A stretch of 64,000 bases of DNA. It comes from CAIRDP01 sp037134895 (GTDB taxonomy: Bacteria > Bacteroidota > Bacteroidia > Bacteroidales > FEN-979). Every line of letters starts with the position of its first letter. Position 1 is the stretch's first letter. Below, one piece after another: positions 35,147 through 43,930 of the stretch. Both the position numbers and the translations under genes were made by a program. Where the stretch lies: contig JBAXLI010000010.1 in assembly GCA_037134895.1 (NCBI GenBank), positions 1-64,000 on the forward strand, read 5' to 3'. Under the pieces are notes generated by a model that was given only the letters and a program-made list of their open reading frames with translations, was not told the origin of the DNA and did no database searches.

Positions 35147-35515
35147 ATGGCAACAGAACATCTGACAAAAACATCGTTCACTGAGAAGGTGTTTAATTAC
35201 GAGCAAAACAAAGACTGGAAGTTTGAAGGCGAGCTTCCGTGCATTATTGATTTTTATGCCGACTGGTGCGGCCCCTGCAAGATGGTGGCACCTATCCTTG
35301 AAGAACTGGCGACAGAATACTCAGGAAAAATCAACATTTACAAGATAGATACTGAAGCTGAGCAGGAGCTGGCAGGTGTTTTCGGCATCCGCAGCATTCC
35401 TTCCATGCTTTTCTGTCCGGTAGGTGCACAGCCCCAGATGGCCGTAGGAGCCCTCCCAAAGGACTCCCTGATCAAGGCTATTGACGAAGTACTGCTGAAC
35501 AAAACGGCGAACTGA
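35147..35515 (+). CDS. trxA: Thioredoxin
   Basis: A 122-residue cytosolic thioredoxin with classical WCGPCK (Cys41, Cys44), FYADW before it and cis-Pro in RSIPSMLF. A short N-terminal extension (about 18 residues) is present, as in several Bacteroidota thioredoxins. It is in line with the lipoprotein thioredoxin and the WbqC-like gene (7-base gap), so probably cotranscribed. Confidence 0.92.
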   Translation: MATEHLTKTSFTEKVFNYEQNKDWKFEGELPCIIDFYADWCGPCKMVAPILEELATEYSGKINIYKIDTEAEQELAGVFGIRSIPSMLFCPVGAQPQMAVGALPKDSLIKAIDEVLLNKTAN

Positions 35516-35522
35516 TCATACG

Positions 35523-36140
35523 ATGGGCGTTGAGGGGATCATCGTTTCAACAGCCTATTTCCCGCCATTGGGATATGTTTCGGCCCTGCTCAAAGCCGGG
35601 CATGCAGTAATTGAGCTGCACGAAACATATCCCAAGCAAACCTGCAGAAACCATGCCGGCATTTATAGTCCGAACGGCAGGCAAACCTTAAGTGTACCTG
35701 TTACCAAGCCAGAAGGGAACCATTCCAAAACAAAAGATATCAGGATCGCACCTGGTCTTTCCTGGCAGCGAACACACTGGCGTTCTATTGAAGCAGCATA
35801 CAGCAACTCCCCTTTTTTCCTGTATTACCAGGATTATTTCAGGCCTTTTTTCGAAAAACCCTATGAATTCCTGGCGGATGTCAATTCTGAAATACTTGAA
35901 ACATTGCTGAGGCTGTTGCAAATCCCAACCAGTATAAGTTTCAGCGAAAGCTACATCGTCAGCCCTCCGAATCTGAAAGACTTTCGTTTAAGTCTCACGG
36001 CTAAGCATGCCGAAGCATACTGTCCATTATACACCCAGACATTTTCTGAAAAGCACGGGTTCATCCCCAACCTCAGTGTTCTGGATCTTATATTCAACTT
36101 AGGTCCGGAATCAGCTGAATACCTCGCTTTGGTGTTGTAG
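35523..36140 (+). CDS. WbqC-like family protein
   Basis: A 205-residue protein of the WbqC-like family: VSTAYFPPLGYVSALL at 8-23, YPKQTCRNHAGIYSPNGRQTLSVPV near 37-61, and WRSIEAAYSNSPFFLYYQDYF near 86-106. The family is found with O-antigen and glycan gene clusters and is thought to have an enzymatic role, but its reaction is not settled. The ATG at 35523 lies 7 bases after the thioredoxin stop. Its TAG is followed by a single GAATATC-like unit and a large palindromic element. Confidence 0.85.
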   Translation: MGVEGIIVSTAYFPPLGYVSALLKAGHAVIELHETYPKQTCRNHAGIYSPNGRQTLSVPVTKPEGNHSKTKDIRIAPGLSWQRTHWRSIEAAYSNSPFFLYYQDYFRPFFEKPYEFLADVNSEILETLLRLLQIPTSISFSESYIVSPPNLKDFRLSLTAKHAEAYCPLYTQTFSEKHGFIPNLSVLDLIFNLGPESAEYLALVL

Positions 36141-36154
36141 AATATCGAATCGAA

Positions 36155-36322
36155 AGCATATTCCATACTTCCGAAGCCTCAGTTTTTCCGGCGGGGCCCC
36201 CACCCGGCGAAGGGGCCGTTGCGCCAGCCAGAGAAGTGAGCCTGCGAACGGCTTGGCTGGAGCAGGGCCCAAGCCGATGGTGGGTCGTCGGAAAAACGCA
36301 GCGAGGAGGAGTGGAATATGCT
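36155..36322. repeat. Nested palindromic element upstream of feoAB
   Basis: Perfect 11-bp terminal inverted repeats, AGCATATTCCA (36155-36165) and TGGAATATGCT (36312-36322), enclose a second pair, GTTTTTCCG (36182-36190) and CGGAAAAAC (36289-36297), and a GC-rich core with further pairs (GCCAGCC with GGCTGG). The core is richer in GC than the flanks. It could be a MITE-like element, a REP-type repeat or a structured RNA. No open frame of note lies inside. Confidence 0.7.
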
Positions 36323-36379
36323 GAGATAAAAATAAATCACAAAAACCGGTAAATGCAATGATATTTCAGCAGGATTCCG

Positions 36380-36387
36380 TACCTTTG
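36380..36387 (+). promoter_or_regulatory. -7 box TACCTTTG for feoAB
   Basis: TAnnTTTG, 21 bases before the TTG start of feoAB. The region contains an AT-rich imperfect palindrome (TTAATTTAATCTAAATTAA, 36390-36408), a possible operator site for an iron-responsive regulator. Confidence 0.5.
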
Positions 36388-36408
36388 CGTTAATTTAATC
36401 TAAATTAA

Positions 36409-38811
36409 TTGTCAACACTTTTTGACCTCAGGGAAGGGGAACGCGGGCTGATCACGAAAGTGCGCGGCCAGGGCGGGTTCCGTAAGCGTATTACCGAAAT
36501 GGGATTCGTGAGGGGAAAGGAAGTCCTTGTGATCAAATCGGCTCCATTGCTTGATCCTGTTGAATACAAGATCCTGGGATACAATGTTTCGCTCCGCCAT
36601 GCCGAAGCACGTCTTGTCGAGGTCATCCCTTTGGAAACTAAAACCGGAACCTCATCCGCAGTCAGCAACAGCAAGGAATTTAACGGCACACATGAAGAAG
36701 AAACCCTCAGGGATAATGAGTCTGAAAGAGGCAAAGTAATAGATATTGCCCTTGTCGGCAACCCGAATTGCGGCAAAACAACCCTGTTCAACCATGCTTC
36801 AGGTTCGCATGAGAGAGTTGGAAATTTCGGAGGAGTCACAGTCGACAGCAAAACGGCAAAATTCAAACAGGGGGGATACACTTTCAATATCACCGACCTT
36901 CCAGGGACATATTCAATTACCGCATATTCACCCGAGGAATTGTATGTGCGAAAGCATATCACCGATAACATTCCCGACATCGTGGTCAACATCATCGATG
37001 CCTCGAACCTTGAAAGGAACCTTTACCTCACGACCCAGCTGATCGACATGGACATCAAAGTGGTGATCGCCCTGAACATGTACGATGAGTTTGGAAAAAA
37101 GGGCCATGAGATTGACCTGGAAGCGCTTGGCGAACTTCTTGGCATCCCGGTAATACCCACGGTCGGTTCCAGGGGAGAAGGGATTGCCGAGCTTTTTGAC
37201 AGAGTCATAGAAGTGTTCGAAGACCGTGACCCGGTGATCAGGCATGTGCACATCAATTACGGGCTTGAGATAGAACGCTCGATTGGGAGGATACAGGAGG
37301 TGATCAGGAGAGACCAGGCGCTGAGCTCCAGAATTTCGACCCGGTATTTCAGCATCAAGCTGCTTGAGAAAGATAATGATGTGTCAAAAGGCCTGGCCCA
37401 CTCAGGCTATTTCAAAGCCATCACAGCCGCGGCTGATAAGGAAGTGAGAAGGCTTGAGGACAATTTCCATGAAGACAGTGCCACCCTGATCACTGATGCA
37501 CGTTATGGTTTCATTGCAGGCGCCCTGCGCGAGACCATGAAATCAAACGAGGTGGCATTCACCGGCAAGACCCGGAGTGAGCGCATCGACAACATCCTTA
37601 CACATAAATACCTTGGATTCCCGGTTTTCCTGTTCTTTTTGTGGGTCATGTTCCAGTCGACATTTTCGCTGGGCGAATACCCGAAACACTGGATAGACCT
37701 TGGAGTGGCGGCATTGGGCGGGATCACATCCTCCCTTCTTCCGACCGGGCCGCTCAGGGATCTGCTCACCGACGGCATCATCAGCGGGGTCGGGAGTGTG
37801 ATCGTTTTCCTCCCCAACATACTGATCCTGTTTTTCTTCATTTCACTGATGGAAGACTCGGGTTATATGTCCAGGGCTGCGTTTATCATGGACAAGCTGA
37901 TGCATAAGATGGGGCTTCACGGACAGTCGTTCATCCCCCTGATCATGGGTTTTGGATGCAATGTGCCGGCAATCATGGTGACCCGAACCCTTAAGGACCG
38001 CAACGACCGCCTGCTCACCATGCTCATCAACCCGTTTATGTCGTGCAGCGCCCGCTTGCCGGTATATTTACTGATCACAGGAGCAATTTTTCCAAAACAT
38101 GCAGGCACAGTGATCTTCCTGGTTTACATGACCGGCATCATCCTTGCTGTTCTGATCTCCGTCATCTTTAAAAAATTTCTTTTCAGCAGCCGGGAAGCCC
38201 CTTTCGTTATGGAACTTCCACCATACCGCATGCCAACCTTGAGGGTCATCATCAGCCATATGTGGGAAAAAGCACAACAATACCTGAAAAAAATGGGAGG
38301 CATAATCCTCATCGCTGTGATCATCATCTGGGCACTGGAATATTTCCCGGGTGGCGCCGGCGTCAGCAAAGCCGATCGCCTCAGGCAGTCGTATATCGGG
38401 AAGATCGGGAAGGTGATCGAACCAGTGATTGAACCGCTTGGCTTCGACTGGAGGATGGGTGTGAGCCTGATCACAGGCGCTGCCGCCAAGGAAGTCGTTG
38501 TTAGTACCATGGGTGTTCTTTTTGGTTCGGTGACTGCGGATGAGGCAACTCCGAAACCAGATCTTACTGCGAGACTGCAAACCGCAACCTGGGAAAGCGG
38601 ACATCATGCCGGCCAAAAGATATTTACTCCCCTTGCGGGGTTTTCCTATATTTTATTCATCCTGATCTATATGCCGTGTATTGCCGTGATCGCCACTGTA
38701 AAACGTGAATCGGGTCATTGGAAATGGGCTGCCTTTTTAATGGTGTATACCACAGTCCTCGCCTGGACCCTTTCGTTCATCCTATACCAGCTCGGATCCT
38801 TAATATTCTGA
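36409..38811 (+). CDS. feoB: FeoA-FeoB fusion ferrous iron transporter
   Basis: An 800-residue protein starting at TTG. Residues 1-75 are a FeoA (SH3-like) domain (LREGERGLITKVRG); about 110-300 form the GTPase domain with G1 GNPNCGKTT and G3 DLPGTYSI; the rest is the FeoB membrane part with many helices, including the Gate-type motifs SLMEDSGYMSRAAFIMD and GFGCNVPA. It imports Fe(II) across the inner membrane. The FeoA-FeoB fusion is common in Bacteroidota. A 53-residue Cys-rich membrane protein follows after 3 bases, completing the usual feo set. Confidence 0.95.
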   Translation: MSTLFDLREGERGLITKVRGQGGFRKRITEMGFVRGKEVLVIKSAPLLDPVEYKILGYNVSLRHAEARLVEVIPLETKTGTSSAVSNSKEFNGTHEEETLRDNESERGKVIDIALVGNPNCGKTTLFNHASGSHERVGNFGGVTVDSKTAKFKQGGYTFNITDLPGTYSITAYSPEELYVRKHITDNIPDIVVNIIDASNLERNLYLTTQLIDMDIKVVIALNMYDEFGKKGHEIDLEALGELLGIPVIPTVGSRGEGIAELFDRVIEVFEDRDPVIRHVHINYGLEIERSIGRIQEVIRRDQALSSRISTRYFSIKLLEKDNDVSKGLAHSGYFKAITAAADKEVRRLEDNFHEDSATLITDARYGFIAGALRETMKSNEVAFTGKTRSERIDNILTHKYLGFPVFLFFLWVMFQSTFSLGEYPKHWIDLGVAALGGITSSLLPTGPLRDLLTDGIISGVGSVIVFLPNILILFFFISLMEDSGYMSRAAFIMDKLMHKMGLHGQSFIPLIMGFGCNVPAIMVTRTLKDRNDRLLTMLINPFMSCSARLPVYLLITGAIFPKHAGTVIFLVYMTGIILAVLISVIFKKFLFSSREAPFVMELPPYRMPTLRVIISHMWEKAQQYLKKMGGIILIAVIIIWALEYFPGGAGVSKADRLRQSYIGKIGKVIEPVIEPLGFDWRMGVSLITGAAAKEVVVSTMGVLFGSVTADEATPKPDLTARLQTATWESGHHAGQKIFTPLAGFSYILFILIYMPCIAVIATVKRESGHWKWAAFLMVYTTVLAWTLSFILYQLGSLIF

Positions 38812-38814
38812 ACC

Positions 38815-38976
38815 ATGACAACTCAATATATTATCGTTGGATTGATTATCACCTTAGCAGCCGGGAATATGGTCTACCGGCTGATCCGTTCAATTGTGAA
38901 ACCTTCAAGCAAATGCGACGGATGTTCCTCGAACTGCGGGAGATGTGCGTTGCAGGAGTTCCGGAAGACTGGGTAA
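38815..38976 (+). CDS. FeoB-associated Cys-rich membrane protein
   Basis: A 53-residue protein: one N-terminal membrane helix (IIVGLIITLAAGNMVY) followed by a Cys-rich tail (CDGCSSNCGRC), as in the FeoB-associated family. It starts 3 bases after the feoB stop. The tail probably handles metal or redox on the cytosolic side. Its TAA is part of the GGGTAACA tract that follows. Confidence 0.85.
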   Translation: MTTQYIIVGLIITLAAGNMVYRLIRSIVKPSSKCDGCSSNCGRCALQEFRKTG

Positions 38977-39032
38977 CTGGGTAACAGGGTAACAAGGTGA
39001 CAGGGTGACAAGGGAACAGGGTGACTGGGTTG
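38973..39032. repeat. Octanucleotide tract, GGTAACAG family
   Basis: GGTAACTG, GGTAACAG, GGTGACAG and similar units start with the stop codon of the small feo gene, in the sense of that gene. Confidence 0.85.
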
Positions 39033-39152
39033 CTTCGCAGCACCTTGTCAGGGCTGCATCAGGGCTACATGAGCGAACAGGAATTCGGGTTATGATAAAG
39101 GGAAGTGAAATGGTGAGCTCAATTAGACCGTAGCAGCAATGGCAAGAGTGAT

Positions 39153-39213
39153 GCGAAGCAGCCCGGGTAAGAGTGCAGCGAAGCAGCCCGGGTAAGAGTG
39201 CAGCGAAGCAGCC
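39153..39213. repeat. 25-bp tandem repeat
   Basis: The unit GCGAAGCAGCCCGGGTAAGA plus GTGCA occurs at 39153-39177 and 39178-39202, with a third partial copy to 39213. A reverse-complement scrap (TTGCTTCGCAGC) lies near 39028. The region 38977-39234 has no gene. Confidence 0.85.
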
Positions 39214-39234
39214 ACCCAGCCACCCGATTTTTAG

Positions 39235-39242
39235 TATCTTTG
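39235..39242 (+). promoter_or_regulatory. -7 box TATCTTTG
   Basis: TAnnTTTG, 16 bases before the ATG at 39259. Confidence 0.45.
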
Positions 39243-39258
39243 CCTAAAATCCTATCGT

Positions 39259-40071
39259 ATGTCGCACGGCATCTGCCTTCTCAGCATCATTCCGGTTCGC
39301 ACCGAACCCTCCCATAAATCAGAAATGTGCACCCAGCTTCTGTTTGGTGAATTGTATACCGTTCTGAAAACCGAAGAAAGCTGGCTGAATGTAAGGCTTG
39401 CCTTTGATGATTATGAAGGATGGATCAATGTTTCGGGACATACCGGTCTTGAAGAGGAAGAATTTCAGAGCCTTCTGGAAGCCGACACCCGCTGTGCAAT
39501 GGACCTTGTTCAGCTGGTCACGAATGAAACAAATAAATCCCAGTTCCCCATCCTGATCGGGAGTTCACTGCCAGGCATTGAAGAGATGAATATGCAGATT
39601 GCCAAACAGACATTTGTTTACGACGGACAGGTTTCGATGATTTCCGATTTTGAGGAAGATGAAGACGGACCTGAGAACATGGTCGAATTAAAGCATGAGC
39701 TGGTGCATGATGCCGCTCAATTCCTGGGAGCTCCGTATCTCTGGGGAGGGCGATCACTTTTCGGTATCGATTGCTCCGGGCTGGTGCAGCTTGCGTATAA
39801 ACTTAAAAATATAAGCCTGAAGCGCGATGCCTCACAACAGGCCGAACAGGGAGAACCGGTCGGCAGCCTTGATCAGGCGGAACCCGGCGACCTGGCATTT
39901 TTCGAAAATGAAGAAGGACGAATATCTCATGTGGGCATTCTCGCCGACCGCCAGAAAATTCTTCATTGCTCAGGCAAGGTCAGACTCGACATCATTGACC
40001 AGCAGGGCATTTACCATAATGACCTGCATGAGTATACGCATAAGCTGAAGATGATCAGGCGAATACTTTAA
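39259..40071 (+). CDS. NlpC/P60 (C40) cell-wall peptidase with SH3-like domains
   Basis: A 270-residue protein. Residues 1-135 hold SH3-like parts (IIPVRTEPSHKSEMCTQLLFGE, then ESWLNVRLAFDDYEGWI). The C40 catalytic domain fills about 150-255: Cys172 in FGIDCSGLVQ, His in SHVGILAD near 235. Family members cut the D-Glu-DAP or DAP-link bonds in peptidoglycan stem peptides. No signal peptide is seen at the chosen start, as in many YkfC-like enzymes that act on imported muropeptides, so a recycling role is possible. Confidence 0.88.
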   Translation: MSHGICLLSIIPVRTEPSHKSEMCTQLLFGELYTVLKTEESWLNVRLAFDDYEGWINVSGHTGLEEEEFQSLLEADTRCAMDLVQLVTNETNKSQFPILIGSSLPGIEEMNMQIAKQTFVYDGQVSMISDFEEDEDGPENMVELKHELVHDAAQFLGAPYLWGGRSLFGIDCSGLVQLAYKLKNISLKRDASQQAEQGEPVGSLDQAEPGDLAFFENEEGRISHVGILADRQKILHCSGKVRLDIIDQQGIYHNDLHEYTHKLKMIRRIL

Positions 40072-40164
40072 AATGAATATCGAATGTCGAACATTGAACA
40101 TTGAATGTTGAAGTAAAAAAAATCGATATTCGATATTCGATATTCAATATTCGACATTCATAAA
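40072..40164. repeat. Heptanucleotide tract with inverted arms, GAATATC family
   Basis: Left arm GAATATC, GAATGTC, GAACATT, GAATGTT (40074-40111) and right arm CGATATT, CAATATT, CGACATT (40123-40160) are reverse complements, separated by an A-run. Each arm reads in the sense of the gene it borders (NlpC/P60 gene on the left, barrel gene on the right). It can fold as a large two-way hairpin. Confidence 0.88.
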
Positions 40165-40836
40165 TTACTCCTCGTCCCCCTTGGGTTTCTTTTTCTTTCC
40201 CGGGATATCCTGTTTGAAGATATAGGTAATTCGGAGGCTGATGAGGTTATTGTACTGGTTTCGCTCCCAGGTATCACCTTTAATGTTCGGATTTGTATAG
40301 GTAACTGTTCGGAGGTTCAGCATGGAGTACTGGTACCTTACATTGAGCCAGAACCTGTTCCATACCCTGAGGGAGACCTCTCCGAGGACAGACAGGTCAT
40401 AGGGTAGAAAATTATTTGTTGTCGTAACAATAGAATCAGGCAAGGTCGATTCAGATTTGCCGATAAGCTGCCCGTAACAAATGCCAACACCTGCAGAGAT
40501 GAACTTTTTATCAGTAAAATGTACCATCACAGGGATATCGATATAGTCGAGGTTCAGCCTGTAACTCGTTGAATCGGTGCTTCCCTTGTGGTAACTTCCT
40601 TTTTGGGAATATAAAAGCTCCATACTCATCGACCAGTTCTTCTTTTTCCCGAAAGGAAGGACAACCATGGGACCGAAATTCAGTCCGACCTTGCGAAAAC
40701 CATAAAATTCGTCACCGTCGACCTGGCAGAAGTTAGCGCCAATCGAAAGTCCGCCAAGTATCCTCTGGGCGGAGGCAGGTTTTACAATGAGAAGAAGGAG
40801 GAGGAACAGTATCGGAAGTAAAAAATGCTTTTTCAT
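40165..40836 (-). CDS. PorT-like outer-membrane beta-barrel protein
   Basis: About 223 residues from the start MKKHFLLPILFLLLLLIVKPASA at 40836, which fits the promoter box at 40863-40870 better than the upstream ATG at 40854. The mature part alternates short strands typical of an eight-stranded barrel: LSIGANFCQVDGDEFYGFRKVGLNFGPMV, VPVMVHF-type strands, and WLNVRYQYSML near the end. The tail is Lys-rich (KKKPKGDEE). It resembles the PorT-family (outer membrane protein beta-barrel) group, which includes gliding and type IX proteins, but direct orthology to PorT cannot be claimed. Confidence 0.75.
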   Translation of the reverse strand: MKKHFLLPILFLLLLLIVKPASAQRILGGLSIGANFCQVDGDEFYGFRKVGLNFGPMVVLPFGKKKNWSMSMELLYSQKGSYHKGSTDSTSYRLNLDYIDIPVMVHFTDKKFISAGVGICYGQLIGKSESTLPDSIVTTTNNFLPYDLSVLGEVSLRVWNRFWLNVRYQYSMLNLRTVTYTNPNIKGDTWERNQYNNLISLRITYIFKQDIPGKKKKPKGDEE

Positions 40837-40862
40837 TAGTTGCAAAAAGATCAATAGGTCGG

Positions 40863-40870
40863 CAAAGTTA
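40863..40870 (-). promoter_or_regulatory. -7 box TAACTTTG
   Basis: Minus-strand TAnnTTTG, 26 bases upstream of the ATG at 40836. Confidence 0.45.
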
Positions 40871-40885
40871 CAGAAATTAAAACGC

Positions 40886-43036
40886 TCAGCTCTCCGATTT
40901 ATTTTGGGACTTCATTGAGAGCTGGATACGTTTCCTGGGAATATCCACATCGATCACCTCCACCATGACTTTCTGATTGAGCTTTACAACTTCATTCGGA
41001 TCCCTCACAAAACGGTCGGCCAGCATGCTCACATGTACAAGCCCGTCCTGGTGCACGCCGAGATCAACAAACGCCCCGAAATTGGTGATGTTCGTGACTA
41101 TTCCGGGAAGCTTCATACCAGGCCTGAGATCATGTATGGTATGAACATCCTTTGAAAATTCAAAAAGTTCGAATTTCTGCCTTGGATCCCTTCCGGGTTT
41201 GGCGAGTTCCTCCTTAATATCAATGAGAGTGGGTAAACCCGTTTTCTCCCCGATAAATTCCTCCAGTTTGATCCTCGACCTGCATCCCGCATCCTGTATC
41301 AGCTCCTTCACCGAACAATGCAGGCTTTTCGCCATCTTATCCACGACATGGTAACTCTCAGGATGCACAGCACTTGAATCCAGGGGATTTTCGGCATCCC
41401 TTATCCGCAGAAAACCTGCAGCCTGCTCGAAAGCTTTATCTCCGAAGCGGGTAACCTTACGAAATTCGGCCCTTGACCTGAACGGGCCTTTCTCATTGCG
41501 GTAAGTGATGATATTCTTTGCCAGTCCCTGCCCTACACCCGAGACATAAGTAAGCAGTTCCTCACTGGCTGTGTTCACTTCAACACCAACCATATTCACA
41601 CAACTCACTACGGTATCTTCCAGGCTTTTCTGAAGCGCATTCTGATCCACATCATGCTGGTACTGCCCGACCCCGATTGATTTCGGATCAATCTTGACGA
41701 GTTCGGCCAGAGGATCCATGAGGCGACGGCCGATGGAAACAGCTCCCCGCACGGTCACATCATAATCGGGGAATTCCTTTCGGGCAATGGCTGAGGCCGA
41801 ATACACAGAAGCTCCGCTTTCATTCACCGCAAGTGCAAGAATGTCCCTGTCGAAGGGGATTGCCTTGATGAGCCTTTCGGTTTCTCTTCCTGCAGTACCG
41901 TTTCCGATAGCAATAGCTTCAATTTTATAGGCATTTACAAGACTTTTGATCTTGTGGATGGCATCCTTGACCTCGTTCTGGGGCGGATGTGGATAAATCG
42001 TTTCATTATGCAGCAGTTCCCCTTGTCGCCCAAGGCATACCAGCTTGCAGCCGGTTCTGAAGCCCGGGTCGAGCGCCAGAACATTTTTCTGTCCGAGGGG
42101 CGGAGACAACAGTAGCTGCCTGAGGTTCTCAGTGAAAACCCTGATGGCCTCGGTATCTGATTTTTCCTTTGCCCATCCCCTGGCCTCGGTTTCCATTGAC
42201 GGCTTCAGCAGCCTCTTGCAGCTGTCTTTGATCGCCTCCCTTACAAGCTCTGCCGAAGCATTTTCAGATTTAATAAAGATCCTGTCGAGGATTTCCTCGG
42301 CCTTATCTTCGGGAACATCGACACTCAGCCTCAGGAAGCCTTCATTCTCACCCCTAAACATAGCCAAAACCCTGTGGGACGGGGCTTTTGAAAGCAATTC
42401 ATGATAATCGAAATAGATCTGGTAATTGGCGCCTTCCTCTTCCTTGCCTTTGATCACTTTTGAACTGACAACCGCCTCCTTCTCAAACAGCTGCCTGATC
42501 CGCTTACGTCCGTAAGCATGTTCATTCACCCATTCGGCAATGATATCTTCAGCTCCGCGGATGGCTTCTTCGGCGGAATTCACGCCCTTTTCCGCATCTA
42601 TATACTCTTCGGCCCTGGTCTCAGGATCGTCGTACTTCTGTGACAAGATGATCTTTGCAAGAGGTTCCAGCCCTTTTTCCCGGGCGATGCTGGCCCTGGT
42701 CTTGCGTTTGGGTTTGTAAGGCAGGTAGATATCTTCAAGCTCAGCCATGGTGGCCGCTTTCTTCACCGCATCTTCGAGCTCGGGGCTGAGTTTTTCCTGT
42801 TCTTTAAGACTTTTCAGGATAGCTTCCCGGCGGGCATCAAGGTCTTTCAGCTGGATCAGCCTGTCCCTTACCCTGCCAATCACCACTTCATCCATGCTGC
42901 CGGTCATCTCCTTGCGGTAACGGGCAATGAAAGGAATCGTAGCCCCGCTTTCAAGCAGGGTGATGGTGTTCAGAACAAAGGCCTTATTAACGCCCAGTTC
43001 CGACGAAATAATATCGGTATATTTTTCGAAGTCCAT
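40886..43036 (-). CDS. tex: Tex family RNA-binding transcription accessory protein
   Basis: A 716-residue Tex homologue: N-terminal helical part (IPFIARYRKEMTGSMDE, about 34-51; EDIYLPYKPKRKTRA near 96-110), YqgF/RNase H-like core (LALDPGFRTGCKLV, near 320), helix-hairpin-helix region (YVSGVGQGLAKNIITYRNE and SRAEF, near 500) and a C-terminal S1 domain (MKLPGIVTNITNFGAFVDLGVHQDGLVHVS). Tex proteins bind nucleic acids and affect transcription. It sits 35 bases after the LutA-like gene on the same strand, so probably cotranscribed. Confidence 0.94.
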   Translation of the reverse strand: MDFEKYTDIISSELGVNKAFVLNTITLLESGATIPFIARYRKEMTGSMDEVVIGRVRDRLIQLKDLDARREAILKSLKEQEKLSPELEDAVKKAATMAELEDIYLPYKPKRKTRASIAREKGLEPLAKIILSQKYDDPETRAEEYIDAEKGVNSAEEAIRGAEDIIAEWVNEHAYGRKRIRQLFEKEAVVSSKVIKGKEEEGANYQIYFDYHELLSKAPSHRVLAMFRGENEGFLRLSVDVPEDKAEEILDRIFIKSENASAELVREAIKDSCKRLLKPSMETEARGWAKEKSDTEAIRVFTENLRQLLLSPPLGQKNVLALDPGFRTGCKLVCLGRQGELLHNETIYPHPPQNEVKDAIHKIKSLVNAYKIEAIAIGNGTAGRETERLIKAIPFDRDILALAVNESGASVYSASAIARKEFPDYDVTVRGAVSIGRRLMDPLAELVKIDPKSIGVGQYQHDVDQNALQKSLEDTVVSCVNMVGVEVNTASEELLTYVSGVGQGLAKNIITYRNEKGPFRSRAEFRKVTRFGDKAFEQAAGFLRIRDAENPLDSSAVHPESYHVVDKMAKSLHCSVKELIQDAGCRSRIKLEEFIGEKTGLPTLIDIKEELAKPGRDPRQKFELFEFSKDVHTIHDLRPGMKLPGIVTNITNFGAFVDLGVHQDGLVHVSMLADRFVRDPNEVVKLNQKVMVEVIDVDIPRKRIQLSMKSQNKSES

Positions 43037-43071
43037 GAAAATAAAAGATTGGATACCGTTTAAATTTCCTT

Positions 43072-43797
43072 TTACCAGCCAGATGCCAGCACATCAACGA
43101 TATGTATCGTTTTGATGGGAAGCTTATGTTTGTCGATATACCCCTGCTGGTTCATAAGGCAGGAGGAATCGGTTGAGACGATGTACTCGGCTCCTGATTC
43201 CAGGGCATTGTTCACCTTTTGCTCAGCCATGGCGGTTGAAATGGGCTCAAATTTGGCAGAGAATGTACCGCCAAATCCGCAGCAAACCTCGTTATCCTTC
43301 ATTTCCCTCAACTCCAGTCCCTTCACCTTCGACAGCAGTCTTCTTGGTTCTTCCTTAAGTCCGTACTCACGCAGGGCCGCACAGGAATCATGATATGTGA
43401 CCACATGGTTGAAAGTTGCTCCCACATCATCCACATTCATGACATTGACAAGAAAATCGGTGATCTCGTATATGTTTTTCTTAACCTGCTTGTATTCATA
43501 ATGCAGGCCTGTATTGTGGAAAAGCCAGGGATAGTAATTGCGGATGAACCCTATGCATGAAGCCGACGAGCCAACAATATAACGGTCATTGGGGAAATCC
43601 TTCATGAATTTTTCGCCCAGTTTCTTGGTCTCGTCCCAGGCTCCGCTGTTGAACGTCATCTGGCCGCAGCAGGTCTGGTTGGGATTGTAAAACACATCAA
43701 CCCCGATCTTTTCGAGGATCCTGACCATGTTGATACCCGTTTCGGGATATACCTGGTCAATGAAGCAGGGAATAAAGACATCAACTAACATCTGCAA
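43072..43797 (-). CDS. LutA/GlcF-like Fe-S protein with CCG domains
   Basis: A 241-residue protein with two CCG (Cys-rich) domains: VDVFIPCFIDQVYPETG, NQTCCGQMTFNSG, YHDSCAALREYG and EVCCGFGGTFSAKFEPIS. It matches LutA, the small subunit of the lactate oxidation complex, and the heterodisulfide-reductase-like Cys pattern. LutB and LutC are not next to it, so its electron partner is encoded elsewhere. The start may be ATG 43797 or 43791 (MLVDVFIPC), the latter matching the family better. Confidence 0.85.
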   Translation of the reverse strand: MQMLVDVFIPCFIDQVYPETGINMVRILEKIGVDVFYNPNQTCCGQMTFNSGAWDETKKLGEKFMKDFPNDRYIVGSSASCIGFIRNYYPWLFHNTGLHYEYKQVKKNIYEITDFLVNVMNVDDVGATFNHVVTYHDSCAALREYGLKEEPRRLLSKVKGLELREMKDNEVCCGFGGTFSAKFEPISTAMAEQKVNNALESGAEYIVSTDSSCLMNQQGYIDKHKLPIKTIHIVDVLASGW

Positions 43798-43807
43798 ACT
43801 TAAAGTT

Positions 43808-43815
43808 CAAAAATA
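43808..43815 (-). promoter_or_regulatory. -7 box TATTTTTG
   Basis: Minus-strand TAnnTTTG just upstream of the LutA-like gene. Confidence 0.4.
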
Positions 43816-43890
43816 AACATTTCCTGACTTGTATAACACAGGATGTGAAAAAAACGGTAAAACTAAATCCGCCTGCATAGATTTATTATA

Positions 43891-43898
43891 TATATTTG
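43891..43898 (+). promoter_or_regulatory. -7 box TATATTTG
   Basis: TAnnTTTG, 32 bases before the ATG at 43931; it supports that start over the upstream ATG at 43829. Confidence 0.45.
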
Positions 43899-43930
43899 TT
43901 TTTTTAAAAACCGCCCATTCCTGTTTTTCC

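Noticed and set aside
38718..38984. 88-residue frame over the end of feoB
   Set aside because: It overlaps feoB in another frame; the 53-residue Cys-rich gene at 38815 explains the region.
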